NCBI GenBank assembly: GCA_009786925.1
Contig: WRGY01000127.1
Span: forward strand, 1-64,000
Length of the DNA stretch: 64,000 nt
From: Defluviitaleaceae bacterium
GTDB taxonomy: Bacteria; Bacillota; Clostridia; Lachnospirales; WQUN01
Direction: 5' to 3'
The translations under genes were made by a program, and so were the position numbers. Numbering within the stretch: position 1 is the stretch's first letter; the number at the start of each line of letters is the position of its first letter. Below the pieces are notes generated by a model that did no database searches, was not told the DNA's origin, and saw nothing but the letters and a program-made list of their open reading frames with translations. This document shows, piece by piece, positions 53,357-62,288 of this stretch.

Positions 53357-54328
53357 ATGATGAAAAATAAAACAGTGTTTATAACAGGTGGAGCCGGTTT
53401 TTTGGGGGTACAACTCATAAATCGACTGATAGAAAATAATAAAATCGTTATCTATGACAATCTAACACGGGATTCCGTAAAATACACAAATATTTTGAAG
53501 CACAAAAATGTTACATTTATACAAGGCGATGTTCTCGACTTCGATAATATAAAAAAAAGTGTAGATGAACATAGTCCACAAGTTATTATCCACTTAGCAG
53601 CGGTTGTTGGGATTGATAATGTAATCGTAAACCCCATTCATACGATAGAGGTGGATTTTATCGGCACCTATAACCTACTAAAAGCATTAGAGTCTAATAT
53701 ATCAAGGGTAGAAAAATTTTTATATCTTTCAACCAGTGAAGTTTTTGGAGCTTTTGCATACAATGTAGACGAAATGCATACCACAAATCTTTCTCCCGTA
53801 GGTGAAGCACGGTGGACATATCAAATGAGCAAACTTGCAGGTGAACATCTTTTGAATGGCTATTATAAGGTGCATGGATTGCCTATTGTCCTTATACGTC
53901 CGTTTAATGTCTTTGGTGCAGGGCAAACAGGCTCTACTGCTGTAGGTACGTTCATTAAACAAGCATTAAAAAATGAAACGATAACAATATTTGGGACAGG
54001 CAACCAAATACGCTCTTGGTGCTATGTAGATGACTTTATGGATGGTGTAATGGCTTGTTTAGAAAAAGATGTAGCGGTCGGTGGTGTATTTAATATAGGC
54101 AACCCTGACAATACTTTGACAATCAAGTTTTTGGCGCAGATGATAGTCGGGTGGCTCGGTTCATCTTCTAAAATACAACATATACCTCAAACAGCTGCTG
54201 ATGTCGAGCTTAGGATACCGTCTATAGAGAAGGCAGAAACACTACTCGGCTATAGCCCGACAATCTCGCTACACGAGGGTGTTTTGAAAATGGCAGATTG
54301 GTTTAAAAGCGTAAACATTAATGGTTAG
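53357..54328 (+). CDS. NAD-dependent nucleotide-sugar epimerase/dehydratase
   Basis: 323 residues, ATG 53357 or 53360. Extended SDR with TGGAGFLGVQL, LSTSEVFGAF and the catalytic YQMSK. Resembles UDP-sugar 4-epimerases and 4,6-dehydratases. It precedes a DegT-type aminotransferase, a common pair for making a 4-keto sugar and aminating it. Confidence 0.9.
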   Translation: MMKNKTVFITGGAGFLGVQLINRLIENNKIVIYDNLTRDSVKYTNILKHKNVTFIQGDVLDFDNIKKSVDEHSPQVIIHLAAVVGIDNVIVNPIHTIEVDFIGTYNLLKALESNISRVEKFLYLSTSEVFGAFAYNVDEMHTTNLSPVGEARWTYQMSKLAGEHLLNGYYKVHGLPIVLIRPFNVFGAGQTGSTAVGTFIKQALKNETITIFGTGNQIRSWCYVDDFMDGVMACLEKDVAVGGVFNIGNPDNTLTIKFLAQMIVGWLGSSSKIQHIPQTAADVELRIPSIEKAETLLGYSPTISLHEGVLKMADWFKSVNING

Positions 54329-54340
54329 GACTGTGCCGAC

Positions 54341-55552
54341 ATGAGACAAGTACCTGTATTTGCTCCGCATTTTGATATGTTAGAAAACGAGTTGATTGCA
54401 AAATGTTTGCAATCCGGCTGGGTAGCACAAGGACCCATGGTAGCCGAGTTTGAAAAGATGGTAGCCGACTATGAGGGTGTCAAACATGGGGTCGCAGTCA
54501 CATCTTGCACAACTGCGATTCATCTGGCTTTGGTGGCAATGGGTCTGGAGAGCAAGCACGATGTTTTAATTCCTTCTTTTACTTTTATTGCTACAGCAAA
54601 TGCTGTCGAGTACACAGGTGCCACAGCAGTTTTAGTAGATGTAAGGACAGACACCTATTGTATTGATACCGTTTTTTTAGAAAAATACATTGATGAGCGA
54701 TATGTAAAAAACGCTAATGTTTGGGTTAATCGCAAAACAGGCAAAGAGCTATGGGGAGTAATACCCGTAGGACTTTTTGGCATTTGCGCAGATATTCACG
54801 AAGTGAACAGGATAGCAAAACAATATAACATACATGTATTGGAGGATAATGCGTGCGCTCTAGGGGCTAATATAGACGGAGTACACGAAGGTGGTTTTGG
54901 AAACCCTACATGTCTTAGCTTTCATGCCAGAAAATCCATTACCACAGGCGAGGGTGGTATGGTATTGACAAATGATACTGACTTGGCCAATACAATACGC
55001 AAACTACGTACTCATGGTGCTTCTGTTTCTGCGACAGAAAGACATGCCGGACGTGGTTTTTTAATGCCCAACTTTGATGAGCTTGGTTATAATTACCGCA
55101 TGACAGATGTGCAAGGTGCCATGGGGGTCGCACAAATGCGTAAGTATAATACGATACTGGAAAAAAAGCGGGCTGTAGCAAAAAGATATGATGACATGCT
55201 AACGGCTGTACCTTTTTTGCAAATACCTACAACGCCGAGCAGACAATCTCATACCTACCAATCATACGTATGTATGGTTGATTATGTGGCTATGGGATGC
55301 AAGACGATAGAAGAGGGCAATTTGCTTCGCAATAAGCTGATGGCGTTTTTAGAAGATAATGGAGTAAGTACAAGGCAAGGAACACATGCTGTACACATGC
55401 TGGGTTACTACCGTAACAGATATGGTTATAAACCTAACGAGCTCCCGGGGGCTTATGCATGTGATAAGTTGAGCATTGCCATTCCTCTGTATGCTGACCT
55501 ATCTACTTCTGACCAGGATTATGTCATAGAAACACTTAAATCCGGTATTTGA
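54341..55552 (+). CDS. DegT/DnrJ/EryC1-type sugar aminotransferase
   Basis: 403 residues. PLP-dependent; the Schiff-base lysine lies in LSFHARKSITTGEGGMV. The N-terminus (PVFAPHFDMLENELIAKCLQSGWVAQGP) and HGVAVTSCTTAIHLAL are typical. With the preceding epimerase/dehydratase it probably aminates a keto sugar. It could instead aminate phosphonoacetaldehyde, but that enzyme is usually of a different class. Confidence 0.92.
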   Translation: MRQVPVFAPHFDMLENELIAKCLQSGWVAQGPMVAEFEKMVADYEGVKHGVAVTSCTTAIHLALVAMGLESKHDVLIPSFTFIATANAVEYTGATAVLVDVRTDTYCIDTVFLEKYIDERYVKNANVWVNRKTGKELWGVIPVGLFGICADIHEVNRIAKQYNIHVLEDNACALGANIDGVHEGGFGNPTCLSFHARKSITTGEGGMVLTNDTDLANTIRKLRTHGASVSATERHAGRGFLMPNFDELGYNYRMTDVQGAMGVAQMRKYNTILEKKRAVAKRYDDMLTAVPFLQIPTTPSRQSHTYQSYVCMVDYVAMGCKTIEEGNLLRNKLMAFLEDNGVSTRQGTHAVHMLGYYRNRYGYKPNELPGAYACDKLSIAIPLYADLSTSDQDYVIETLKSGI

Positions 55553-55554
55553 CT

Positions 55555-56274
55555 ATGGATTTTAGCAAAAAAATATTTCTTACATTTGATGTAGATTGGG
55601 CAATTGATAGTGTAATGACTTTTACCTATGATATATTAGGAAAGCAAAAGGTAAAGGCGACGTTTTTTACTACACATGATTCTCTGTTTTTTGATACGTT
55701 GCGCAATGATAAAAATATCGAAATCGGATTGCACCCAAACTTTAACCCCCTACTCGATGGCTCCACAAGTGGAAAAGGCTTCGGGCAGATAATTGATGAT
55801 TTGTTAAAAATAGCACCTAGTGCTGTGTCCTACAGGTCTCATTGTTTGGTACAGGGGTCTACTATATCTAAGTATGTTTCAAAACATTTAAAATATGACG
55901 CTAATTGCTTTATACCACATACGGCAAATATGACATTGCGTCCATTTACAAATCACTGCGGCATGTTAGTTGTTCCATATTTTTTTGAAGATAATGCGGC
56001 ATTTTCCGGAGAAGGATTCAAGCCTGTGTCAGAATATATGACAGACAAGGATTCGTTAAAAATCTTTAGTTTTCACCCCATACATGTTTTCCTTAACACC
56101 GAAAACATACAAAGATACGAACATGCAAAACCGCATTATAAAGACCTTGCGTCCTTACAGGCGCATGTAAACAAAATAGGATATGGAACAATGAATTTTT
56201 TAGAGGATATTATTGAGTTTGGCAAAAACAAAGGGTTTGAGTTTTTAAACATACGTGATATAAGGTTGGGATGA
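55555..56274 (+). CDS. Polysaccharide deacetylase-like protein, WbmS type
   Basis: 239 residues from ATG 55555, overlapping the preceding frame region. The NodB-like barrel starts FLTFDVDWAIDSVMTF (D-x-D replacing the usual DD pair), then EIGLHPNFNPLL (metal His) and SYRSHCL. The same small branch occurs in surface-glycan loci such as Bordetella wbm. It may remove an N- or O-acetyl group. Its last bases overlap the acetyltransferase start. Confidence 0.78.
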   Translation: MDFSKKIFLTFDVDWAIDSVMTFTYDILGKQKVKATFFTTHDSLFFDTLRNDKNIEIGLHPNFNPLLDGSTSGKGFGQIIDDLLKIAPSAVSYRSHCLVQGSTISKYVSKHLKYDANCFIPHTANMTLRPFTNHCGMLVVPYFFEDNAAFSGEGFKPVSEYMTDKDSLKIFSFHPIHVFLNTENIQRYEHAKPHYKDLASLQAHVNKIGYGTMNFLEDIIEFGKNKGFEFLNIRDIRLG

Positions 56275-56816
56275 CGCAGGTGGAAAATTATTATGTACAC
56301 GAAAGCAGCTATATAGACGAAAATGTATCCATAGGCGAAGGCACAAAAATATGGCATTTTTGTCATATTTCCAGCGGGGCTATTATAGGTAAAGGTTGCA
56401 CCATCGGGCAAAATGTATATATAGGTGCGGACGTACAAATAGGTAATGGCTGTAAGATACAAAACAATGTATCTGTATACACCGGGGTTGTGTTGGAGGA
56501 TTATGTTTTTTGCGGACCGTCTTGCGTTTTTACAAATGACATTACACCCAGAAGCAAATTTCCTAAAGGTAAAGAGGCTTTTCTTATAACATTGGTCAAA
56601 GAAGGAGCGACGATAGGAGCAAATGCCACAATCGTCTGTGGAAATACTATAGGCAAAAGTGCAATGATTGCCGCCGGATGTGTTGTTACTCGTGATGTTG
56701 ATGACTACGCGCTTATGATAGGTACGCCGGCAAGACAACATGGATGGGTGTGCGAATGCGGATTGCCTCTTTCTACAAAAGGGCTTGTATGTACGTCTTG
56801 CAATCATAGACTTTAG
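56271..56816 (+). CDS. UDP-3-amino-sugar N-acetyltransferase, WbpD/WlbB type
   Basis: 181 residues. Left-handed beta-helix: VHESSYIDENVSIGEGTKIWHFCHISSGAIIGKG and YVFCGPSCVFTNDITPRSKFPKG match WbpD/WlbB, which N-acetylates UDP-GlcNAc(3N)A. The C-terminal tail has a short Cys cluster (CECG...CTSC), as in many family members. WbpA-, WbpB- and WbpE-type genes follow immediately. Confidence 0.88.
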   Translation: MTQVENYYVHESSYIDENVSIGEGTKIWHFCHISSGAIIGKGCTIGQNVYIGADVQIGNGCKIQNNVSVYTGVVLEDYVFCGPSCVFTNDITPRSKFPKGKEAFLITLVKEGATIGANATIVCGNTIGKSAMIAAGCVVTRDVDDYALMIGTPARQHGWVCECGLPLSTKGLVCTSCNHRL

Positions 56817-56847
56817 TTTCAAATAATATTAGGATGGGGCGTTAAAC

Positions 56848-58149
56848 ATGGTAGCCGATTTATTAAGAAAAATAGATGCACACGAAATCCGCGTCGGTGT
56901 CGTTGGGCTTGGCTATGTTGGACTACCGCTGGCTGTAGAAAAAGCAAAAGCAGGGTTTACAACAATTGGATTTGATATACAAGCAAAAAAAGTTGACATG
57001 GTAAACCGTGGCGAAAACTACATCGGGGATGTGGTCGATAAGGAGCTTTCTGATATTGTAAAAAAGAAAATGCTTTCGGCGACTTCGGATTTTTCTTTTA
57101 TAAAGGACATGGATTTTGTTGCAATATGCGTACCTACACCTTTGGACAAGTATCAACAACCCGATGTGCGATATATAAAGTCTAGCGTTACAGAAATTTC
57201 AAAATATATAAAAAAAGGTGTCATGATTGTGCTGGAGTCAACTACATATCCCGGCACCACCGAGGAGCTTATTAAGCCATTGTTAGAAGAAGGTAGTGGC
57301 TTGGTTTGTGGTGAGGATTTTTTTCTTGGGTTTTCACCGGAGCGCGTAGACCCCGGCAACCTTGTATATAAGATACAAAACACTCCCAAAGTCGTGGGGG
57401 CGATAGGTGCAGATGCCCTAAAAGTTATTTCTCATATGTATCGCGCAGTGCTGGGGAGTGATGTTTTTGAAGCAAGCAGTCCTGCGGTTGCAGAAATGGA
57501 AAAAATACTTGAAAACACATATCGTAATGTAAACATAGCCTTGGCAAACGAAATGGCTATGCTTTGTGACAAGATGGGTATTAATGTTTGGGAAGTAATA
57601 GATGCCGCTAAAACCAAGCCTTATGGTTTCCAAGCATTTTATCCCGGGTGTGGACCGGGAGGACATTGCATCCCCCTTGACCCATTTTATTTAAGCTGGA
57701 AAGCGCGAGAATATGGCTTCCATACATCCTTAATAGAAACATCCGCCATGATAAATGACCGTATGCCGGAGTATGTAGTTGAGAGAGCGGCACGGATACT
57801 TAATCGCACGAAAAAACCCTTAAACGGCTCAAGGGTTTTGGTGCTTGGTGCGGCTTATAAACAGGATATAGACGATTATCGCGAGAGTCGCGCATTAGAT
57901 GTGATTAAACTCTTAGAAGAGTCAGGTGCTGATGTAAACTACCATGACCCCTATGTAAAAACATACACATATAAAGGCGTAACCAAAAAGAGCGTAGCTT
58001 GTAATGCAACAGGATATGATTTAGTTATTATTGCAACATCCCACACTAATGTTGATTATAATGCGATTTCTATTACAAAAGTACCCATTTTAGATACTAA
58101 AAACGCAATGAAGGACATAAACGATAGGGATAATATCGAACTTTTGTAA
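56848..58149 (+). CDS. UDP-N-acetylglucosamine 6-dehydrogenase, WbpA type
   Basis: 433 residues. NAD-binding VGVVGLGYVGLPLAVEKAKAG, the ESTTYPGTTEE segment, LANEMAMLCDKMGINVWEVIDAAKTKPYGFQAFYPGCGPGGHCIPLDP with the catalytic Cys, and YKQDIDDYRESRALDV near the C-terminus. It oxidises C6 of UDP-GlcNAc (or a related sugar) to the uronic acid, the first step of the GlcNAc3NAcA pathway. Confidence 0.93.
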   Translation: MVADLLRKIDAHEIRVGVVGLGYVGLPLAVEKAKAGFTTIGFDIQAKKVDMVNRGENYIGDVVDKELSDIVKKKMLSATSDFSFIKDMDFVAICVPTPLDKYQQPDVRYIKSSVTEISKYIKKGVMIVLESTTYPGTTEELIKPLLEEGSGLVCGEDFFLGFSPERVDPGNLVYKIQNTPKVVGAIGADALKVISHMYRAVLGSDVFEASSPAVAEMEKILENTYRNVNIALANEMAMLCDKMGINVWEVIDAAKTKPYGFQAFYPGCGPGGHCIPLDPFYLSWKAREYGFHTSLIETSAMINDRMPEYVVERAARILNRTKKPLNGSRVLVLGAAYKQDIDDYRESRALDVIKLLEESGADVNYHDPYVKTYTYKGVTKKSVACNATGYDLVIIATSHTNVDYNAISITKVPILDTKNAMKDINDRDNIELL

Positions 58150-58163
58150 GAGGAGTGGTCGGT

Positions 58164-59237
58164 TTGACATATGCTTTAATCGGGTGCGGAAGGATTGCGC
58201 GCCACCACATAGATGCCGTTTTAGCAAACAATCTTAACATAATCGCGTTATGTGATGTAGATACAAAAAATGCACATACATTGGCTGAGATGAGTAACAT
58301 TAATCCCTCTTTTTTCACAGACTATATGGATATGCTAAACTCCTGCAAGCCGGATTTAGTAGCCATAGCAACGCCTAGTGGCAATCATACAAAAATTGCC
58401 TTAGACTGCATAGCCATGGGCGCGAATGTGCTTATAGAAAAGCCCGTTTCACTCTCTATCGAAGATGCAGATGAAATCATAAAAGCGGCAAAAGAAAAAG
58501 GGGTTGTGGTGGGGGCTTGCCACCAAAACCGCTTTAATCGCTCTGTACAAAAATTAAAAGAAGCAGTGGATACAGGGCGTTTTGGACAAATCTTTCATAT
58601 TACGGCAAACATCCGTTGGAACAGAAATAAAAACTACTATGACCAAGCAAAATGGAGAGGCACATGGGCGCAAGACGGCGGTTGCCTTATGAATCAATGT
58701 ATACACAATATCGACTTGTTGCGCTGGATAATGGGAAGTGAAGCTATAGAGGTTTTTTCATATACAAAAAATTTTTGCCATCCCTACATTGAAGCAGAAG
58801 ATTTTGGTGTTGGGGTTGTTAAATTTGCAAATGGGGGCATTGGCATAATCGAAGGCACTGTAAATGTTTTCCCTAAAAATCTTGAAGAAACACTATATGT
58901 CTTTGGCGAACGTGGCACTGTCAAGCTGGGTGGAGCTTCTGTAAACCGTATCGACGAGTGGATTTTTGAGGATGGGCTTGATTGCTTAGACGATGTCAGG
59001 AGAGAATTTTCTGAGACTCCGCCAGATGTATATGGATTTGGTCATACCCCACTCTACAGGGATTTAATTAATGCAATCAAATACAAATCAGAGCCAAGTG
59101 TAACAGCCCTGGAAGGCAAAAAAAGCATGGAGCTGATACTTGCTATGTACGAGTCTTCTTTTGAAGGCAAACCCATACAACTTCCACTAAAAAACGTTTC
59201 TACTTTAAACTATATAGGAGGGCATCATGCAGTTTAG
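58164..59237 (+). CDS. UDP-GlcNAcA 3-dehydrogenase, WbpB/WlbA type
   Basis: About 357 residues from TTG 58164, with AGAGGAGTGG upstream; the GTG at 58155 overlaps that site. Gfo/Idh/MocA fold: YALIGCGRIARHHIDAVL, NVLIEKPVSLSIEDAD (EKP) and GGCLMNQCIHNIDLLRWIMG (catalytic His). In WbpB/WlbA it oxidises C3 of UDP-GlcNAcA and hands the keto sugar to the aminotransferase, whose gene overlaps by 11 bases. Confidence 0.88.
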   Translation: MTYALIGCGRIARHHIDAVLANNLNIIALCDVDTKNAHTLAEMSNINPSFFTDYMDMLNSCKPDLVAIATPSGNHTKIALDCIAMGANVLIEKPVSLSIEDADEIIKAAKEKGVVVGACHQNRFNRSVQKLKEAVDTGRFGQIFHITANIRWNRNKNYYDQAKWRGTWAQDGGCLMNQCIHNIDLLRWIMGSEAIEVFSYTKNFCHPYIEAEDFGVGVVKFANGGIGIIEGTVNVFPKNLEETLYVFGERGTVKLGGASVNRIDEWIFEDGLDCLDDVRREFSETPPDVYGFGHTPLYRDLINAIKYKSEPSVTALEGKKSMELILAMYESSFEGKPIQLPLKNVSTLNYIGGHHAV

Positions 59238-60354
59238 GGACTTAAATCTGCAATATAATGCATTAAAAAAAGAATTAGATACTGCTATTAATAAGGTACT
59301 TGGTAGCGGAGCTTTTATATTAGGCTCGCAAGTAAGGGAGCTGGAAGAAAAACTTGCCGATTATATCGGAGTTAAACATTGTATCACTTGTGCAAATGGT
59401 ACCGACGCACTGTCCCTTGTACTCATGGCATGGGGGATTGGCAAGGGCGATGCAGTGTTTGTACCTAACTTTACCTATGTGGCTACTGCATCAGCAGTAT
59501 CTGTACTCGGTGCTACTCCTGTTTTCGTTGACATTGACAAAGAGACATATAATATGTCCACGTCTGCACTGGAATCTTCGATAGAAAAAATAGTTTGCGA
59601 AGGTACGCTTTCTCCTAAGGTTATTATCCCCGTAGATTTATTTGGATTGCCCGCGGATTATGATGAGATAAAAATAATAGCCGAAAAGCATGGCCTTTTT
59701 ATATTAGAGGACGGAGCCCAAGGCTTTGGGGGGGAATACAAAGGAAAAAAAGCTTGCTCCTTCGGCAATGCGGCGACGACATCTTTTTTTCCTGCAAAAC
59801 CTCTTGGCTGTTATGGTGACGGTGGAGCGATATTCACAAACGACGATGAATTATGTACTACACTTAAAATGCTAAGGGTAAATGGCGCGTCTCCAGAAAA
59901 CAAATATGATAATAAAATAGTCGGCATAAACTCTCGCCTGGATACTATCCAAGCAGCAATACTTCTCGTTAAACTCGATGCATTTATAAAATACGAGCTA
60001 GACACAGTCAATCACATTGCCACTCGCTACACAACTAATCTTTCAAACAAAGTAGTGACACCTTTTATACCTGATGGTTATTTTTCTTCTTGGGCGCAAT
60101 ATACTATACGTCTCCCTGACAAAAACATACGCGATATAGTGAAAGCAAGATTGCACAAAAAAAATATCCCTACTATGGTTTATTACCCAAAACCTCTACA
60201 CAAACAGGAAGCATTTGCAGGCTCTGCACAATCCGCTTTTCCAAATTCGATTGCCGCAACAGAGCAGGTTTTGTCTCTTCCTATGCATCCTTATTTAAAA
60301 GAAGATGATATAGACCTAATTTGCGAGTTGCTCCATCTCTTCCTTGACCTGTGA
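59227..60354 (+). CDS. UDP-3-keto-sugar aminotransferase, WbpE/WlbC type
   Basis: 375 residues, ATG 59227, behind AGGAGGG. DegT-type PLP enzyme with lysine in FFPAKPLGCYGDGGAIF and ITCANGTDALSLVLMAWG. It aminates C3 of the keto sugar with glutamate to give UDP-GlcNAc(3N)A. It closes the plus-strand locus. Its last 39 bases overlap the 3' end of the convergent GT2 gene, with no terminator between. Confidence 0.92.
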   Translation: MQFRDLNLQYNALKKELDTAINKVLGSGAFILGSQVRELEEKLADYIGVKHCITCANGTDALSLVLMAWGIGKGDAVFVPNFTYVATASAVSVLGATPVFVDIDKETYNMSTSALESSIEKIVCEGTLSPKVIIPVDLFGLPADYDEIKIIAEKHGLFILEDGAQGFGGEYKGKKACSFGNAATTSFFPAKPLGCYGDGGAIFTNDDELCTTLKMLRVNGASPENKYDNKIVGINSRLDTIQAAILLVKLDAFIKYELDTVNHIATRYTTNLSNKVVTPFIPDGYFSSWAQYTIRLPDKNIRDIVKARLHKKNIPTMVYYPKPLHKQEAFAGSAQSAFPNSIAATEQVLSLPMHPYLKEDDIDLICELLHLFLDL

Positions 60355-62271
60355 CACAAGAAGCCAAATTATATCTTTCATGTTAGGGTTTATTGTAAGA
60401 GCGGTACTCAGATTGCGCATATAGTTGAGGGTATCGCCGAGGTCTTTTAGCTGATAAGCTGTGCCGACACAAAAGACAAAGGCATCGTTTTCGGATAGGT
60501 TGGTTACATTTTGGGCGGAGTAGATTTCGGGTTTGTACACCATGCTCAGATATAGATGGTTGAGTCGCATTGTCATCTCAAAAAATGCGATTTTTTCATT
60601 TTCTGACAAGGTGTTTTTTGTTTTTTCAAAGGCTATGCTCGAAAGCCCTGACAAGAGCCTGTTAATTTTGATGGAGTAAGCATCCCATCTACCCATTTCT
60701 ATAAATCTTTGGAGTATCCCATGGCTATCTGTGTTAGAGCTAATAATCCGCGACATTAACCTTGTAGACTTTGTAATCAGCATGTTTTCTGCAAAGTTTG
60801 AAAAGTTTGTAAGCCATTTCATAGCAAATAAAATCACGTCGCCATAGTGATGAGTAAAAGACTTGTCCGACTTTAAAAAGTAATCAAGGCATTCCAAATA
60901 TTTAAACATGCCTCCGTCATTTATAGTGGTTGCATCTGCGTTACGCAACAAATGCAATCGCAAATAGTCGTCATTTTTGTTGAGCGATTTTGTATCTGAC
61001 AAAGTTTTGGCTATTTCCTTTTTATCTTCAAAATTATCACAGTAGTTTTCTATTATTGTTTGGATGTTGTGATAGTGGTCAGACTCTGCGCCACATTTTT
61101 GTGCATATGAGTAAAGGGCAGGTACGTCATGCCAGCTACCGCGCTCCTTGCAAACCTTCATATATAAGTCGAAAACATTTATGTCACCGCACTCTTGGGC
61201 ATATTTGAGTGCCGTATCAAAGTCTCCGCCCAGTGTAGCAGAATATACCAATGTCTCCGCGTGGACAGAGAAGTCCTCTAAATGAGTCCATGGTATAGAG
61301 CAAAAACTGGACAGCTCTTCTTTTAACTTGCCTTGTTGGTTTAGTTTAAAGTATTTTATTGCTTCTTTTGCAACGGATGATGCATTTGCATAGTCGCTCT
61401 TCATCATAAGAGAGTTTGCATAATAATAATGAATGTGTACGAGGGTGATGGAGTTATACTCTATCTTTTTTAAATATTTTTTTGCAAAATTTATTACACT
61501 CGAATAGTCTTTTAAGGCGTAATAGCCTTGCATAAGCATAAAGTTAAACACATGATAGGCTATAGAGCCTTTGTCCTTATCACCAAGCACCTTTAACCCT
61601 TCCAGAGAGTATTCTATGGATTTAATGGTATCGGAGCCTTGATAGTTTTGCGCAAGTAGTATGATTGTCCTTGCATTTGTAGGGTCTTGTTCTAACTCCT
61701 CCAGCAACAATGCGGCATAGCTCTCTTGCTTTTGCCGTTTCTTTTTTTCCCCTTCTTCGCCTACAAAATAATAGCCATAGTGGTCTGCAATACTCTGCAA
61801 GGCTTTTTGCGGGGATTTGGCTTCAATTGATTCATGCACCGCACCTACAAAATGCGTGTCTTTTTCCATCTCAAATAAGCGAACAGGGGCAAAAAGACCA
61901 AATGTTGTATCGTCAAAAATATTGCGCCAACGATAGCTGGCACTCTTATATTTTTTATACTCTCCACTGTTAAAAAATGAAATAAGGTCGGACACATCAG
62001 TAAACATTTCGTCAGCATCCACATACATAAACCATTTACCCTTAGCTTTTTTTACGGTATGGTTGCGCGCCCAAGAAAAATCATTGCGCCACTCAATGGT
62101 ATGCACATTGTCTGTAAATTCTTTTGCGATTTCTACCGTTGTGTCTGTAGAGCCTGTATCATAAATAATCAGCTCACTATGCACAGCGTCTAAAATGGGC
62201 TTTATGCCGGCAAGGCAGTCACGCAGATGGTTTTCTTCATTTTTTACAATCATACCTATAGAAAGTAACAC
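60316..62271 (-). CDS. GT2 glycosyltransferase with C-terminal helical repeats, copy 1
   Basis: 651 residues from GTG 62269-62271, with AAAAGGGG upstream. Residues about 1-240 are GT-A: LSIGMIVKNEENHLRDCL, IIYDTGSTDTTVEIA, and MYVDADEMF with the metal D-x-D. Residues about 250-640 are TPR-like helical repeats of the type that follows GT2 domains in Firmicutes surface-glycan proteins (for example YGYYFVGEEGEKKKRQKQESY). It is followed by a copy of itself upstream in the same orientation and converges on the glycan locus. Confidence 0.85.
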   Translation of the reverse strand: MLLSIGMIVKNEENHLRDCLAGIKPILDAVHSELIIYDTGSTDTTVEIAKEFTDNVHTIEWRNDFSWARNHTVKKAKGKWFMYVDADEMFTDVSDLISFFNSGEYKKYKSASYRWRNIFDDTTFGLFAPVRLFEMEKDTHFVGAVHESIEAKSPQKALQSIADHYGYYFVGEEGEKKKRQKQESYAALLLEELEQDPTNARTIILLAQNYQGSDTIKSIEYSLEGLKVLGDKDKGSIAYHVFNFMLMQGYYALKDYSSVINFAKKYLKKIEYNSITLVHIHYYYANSLMMKSDYANASSVAKEAIKYFKLNQQGKLKEELSSFCSIPWTHLEDFSVHAETLVYSATLGGDFDTALKYAQECGDINVFDLYMKVCKERGSWHDVPALYSYAQKCGAESDHYHNIQTIIENYCDNFEDKKEIAKTLSDTKSLNKNDDYLRLHLLRNADATTINDGGMFKYLECLDYFLKSDKSFTHHYGDVILFAMKWLTNFSNFAENMLITKSTRLMSRIISSNTDSHGILQRFIEMGRWDAYSIKINRLLSGLSSIAFEKTKNTLSENEKIAFFEMTMRLNHLYLSMVYKPEIYSAQNVTNLSENDAFVFCVGTAYQLKDLGDTLNYMRNLSTALTINPNMKDIIWLLVSQVKEEMEQLAN

Positions 62272-62288
62272 TTTATCTGCCCCTTTTA

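Noticed and set aside
56136-56822. 228-codon minus-strand frame opposite the WbpD-type gene
   Set aside because: Antisense to a beta-helix acetyltransferase with clear hexapeptide repeats; no supporting signals.
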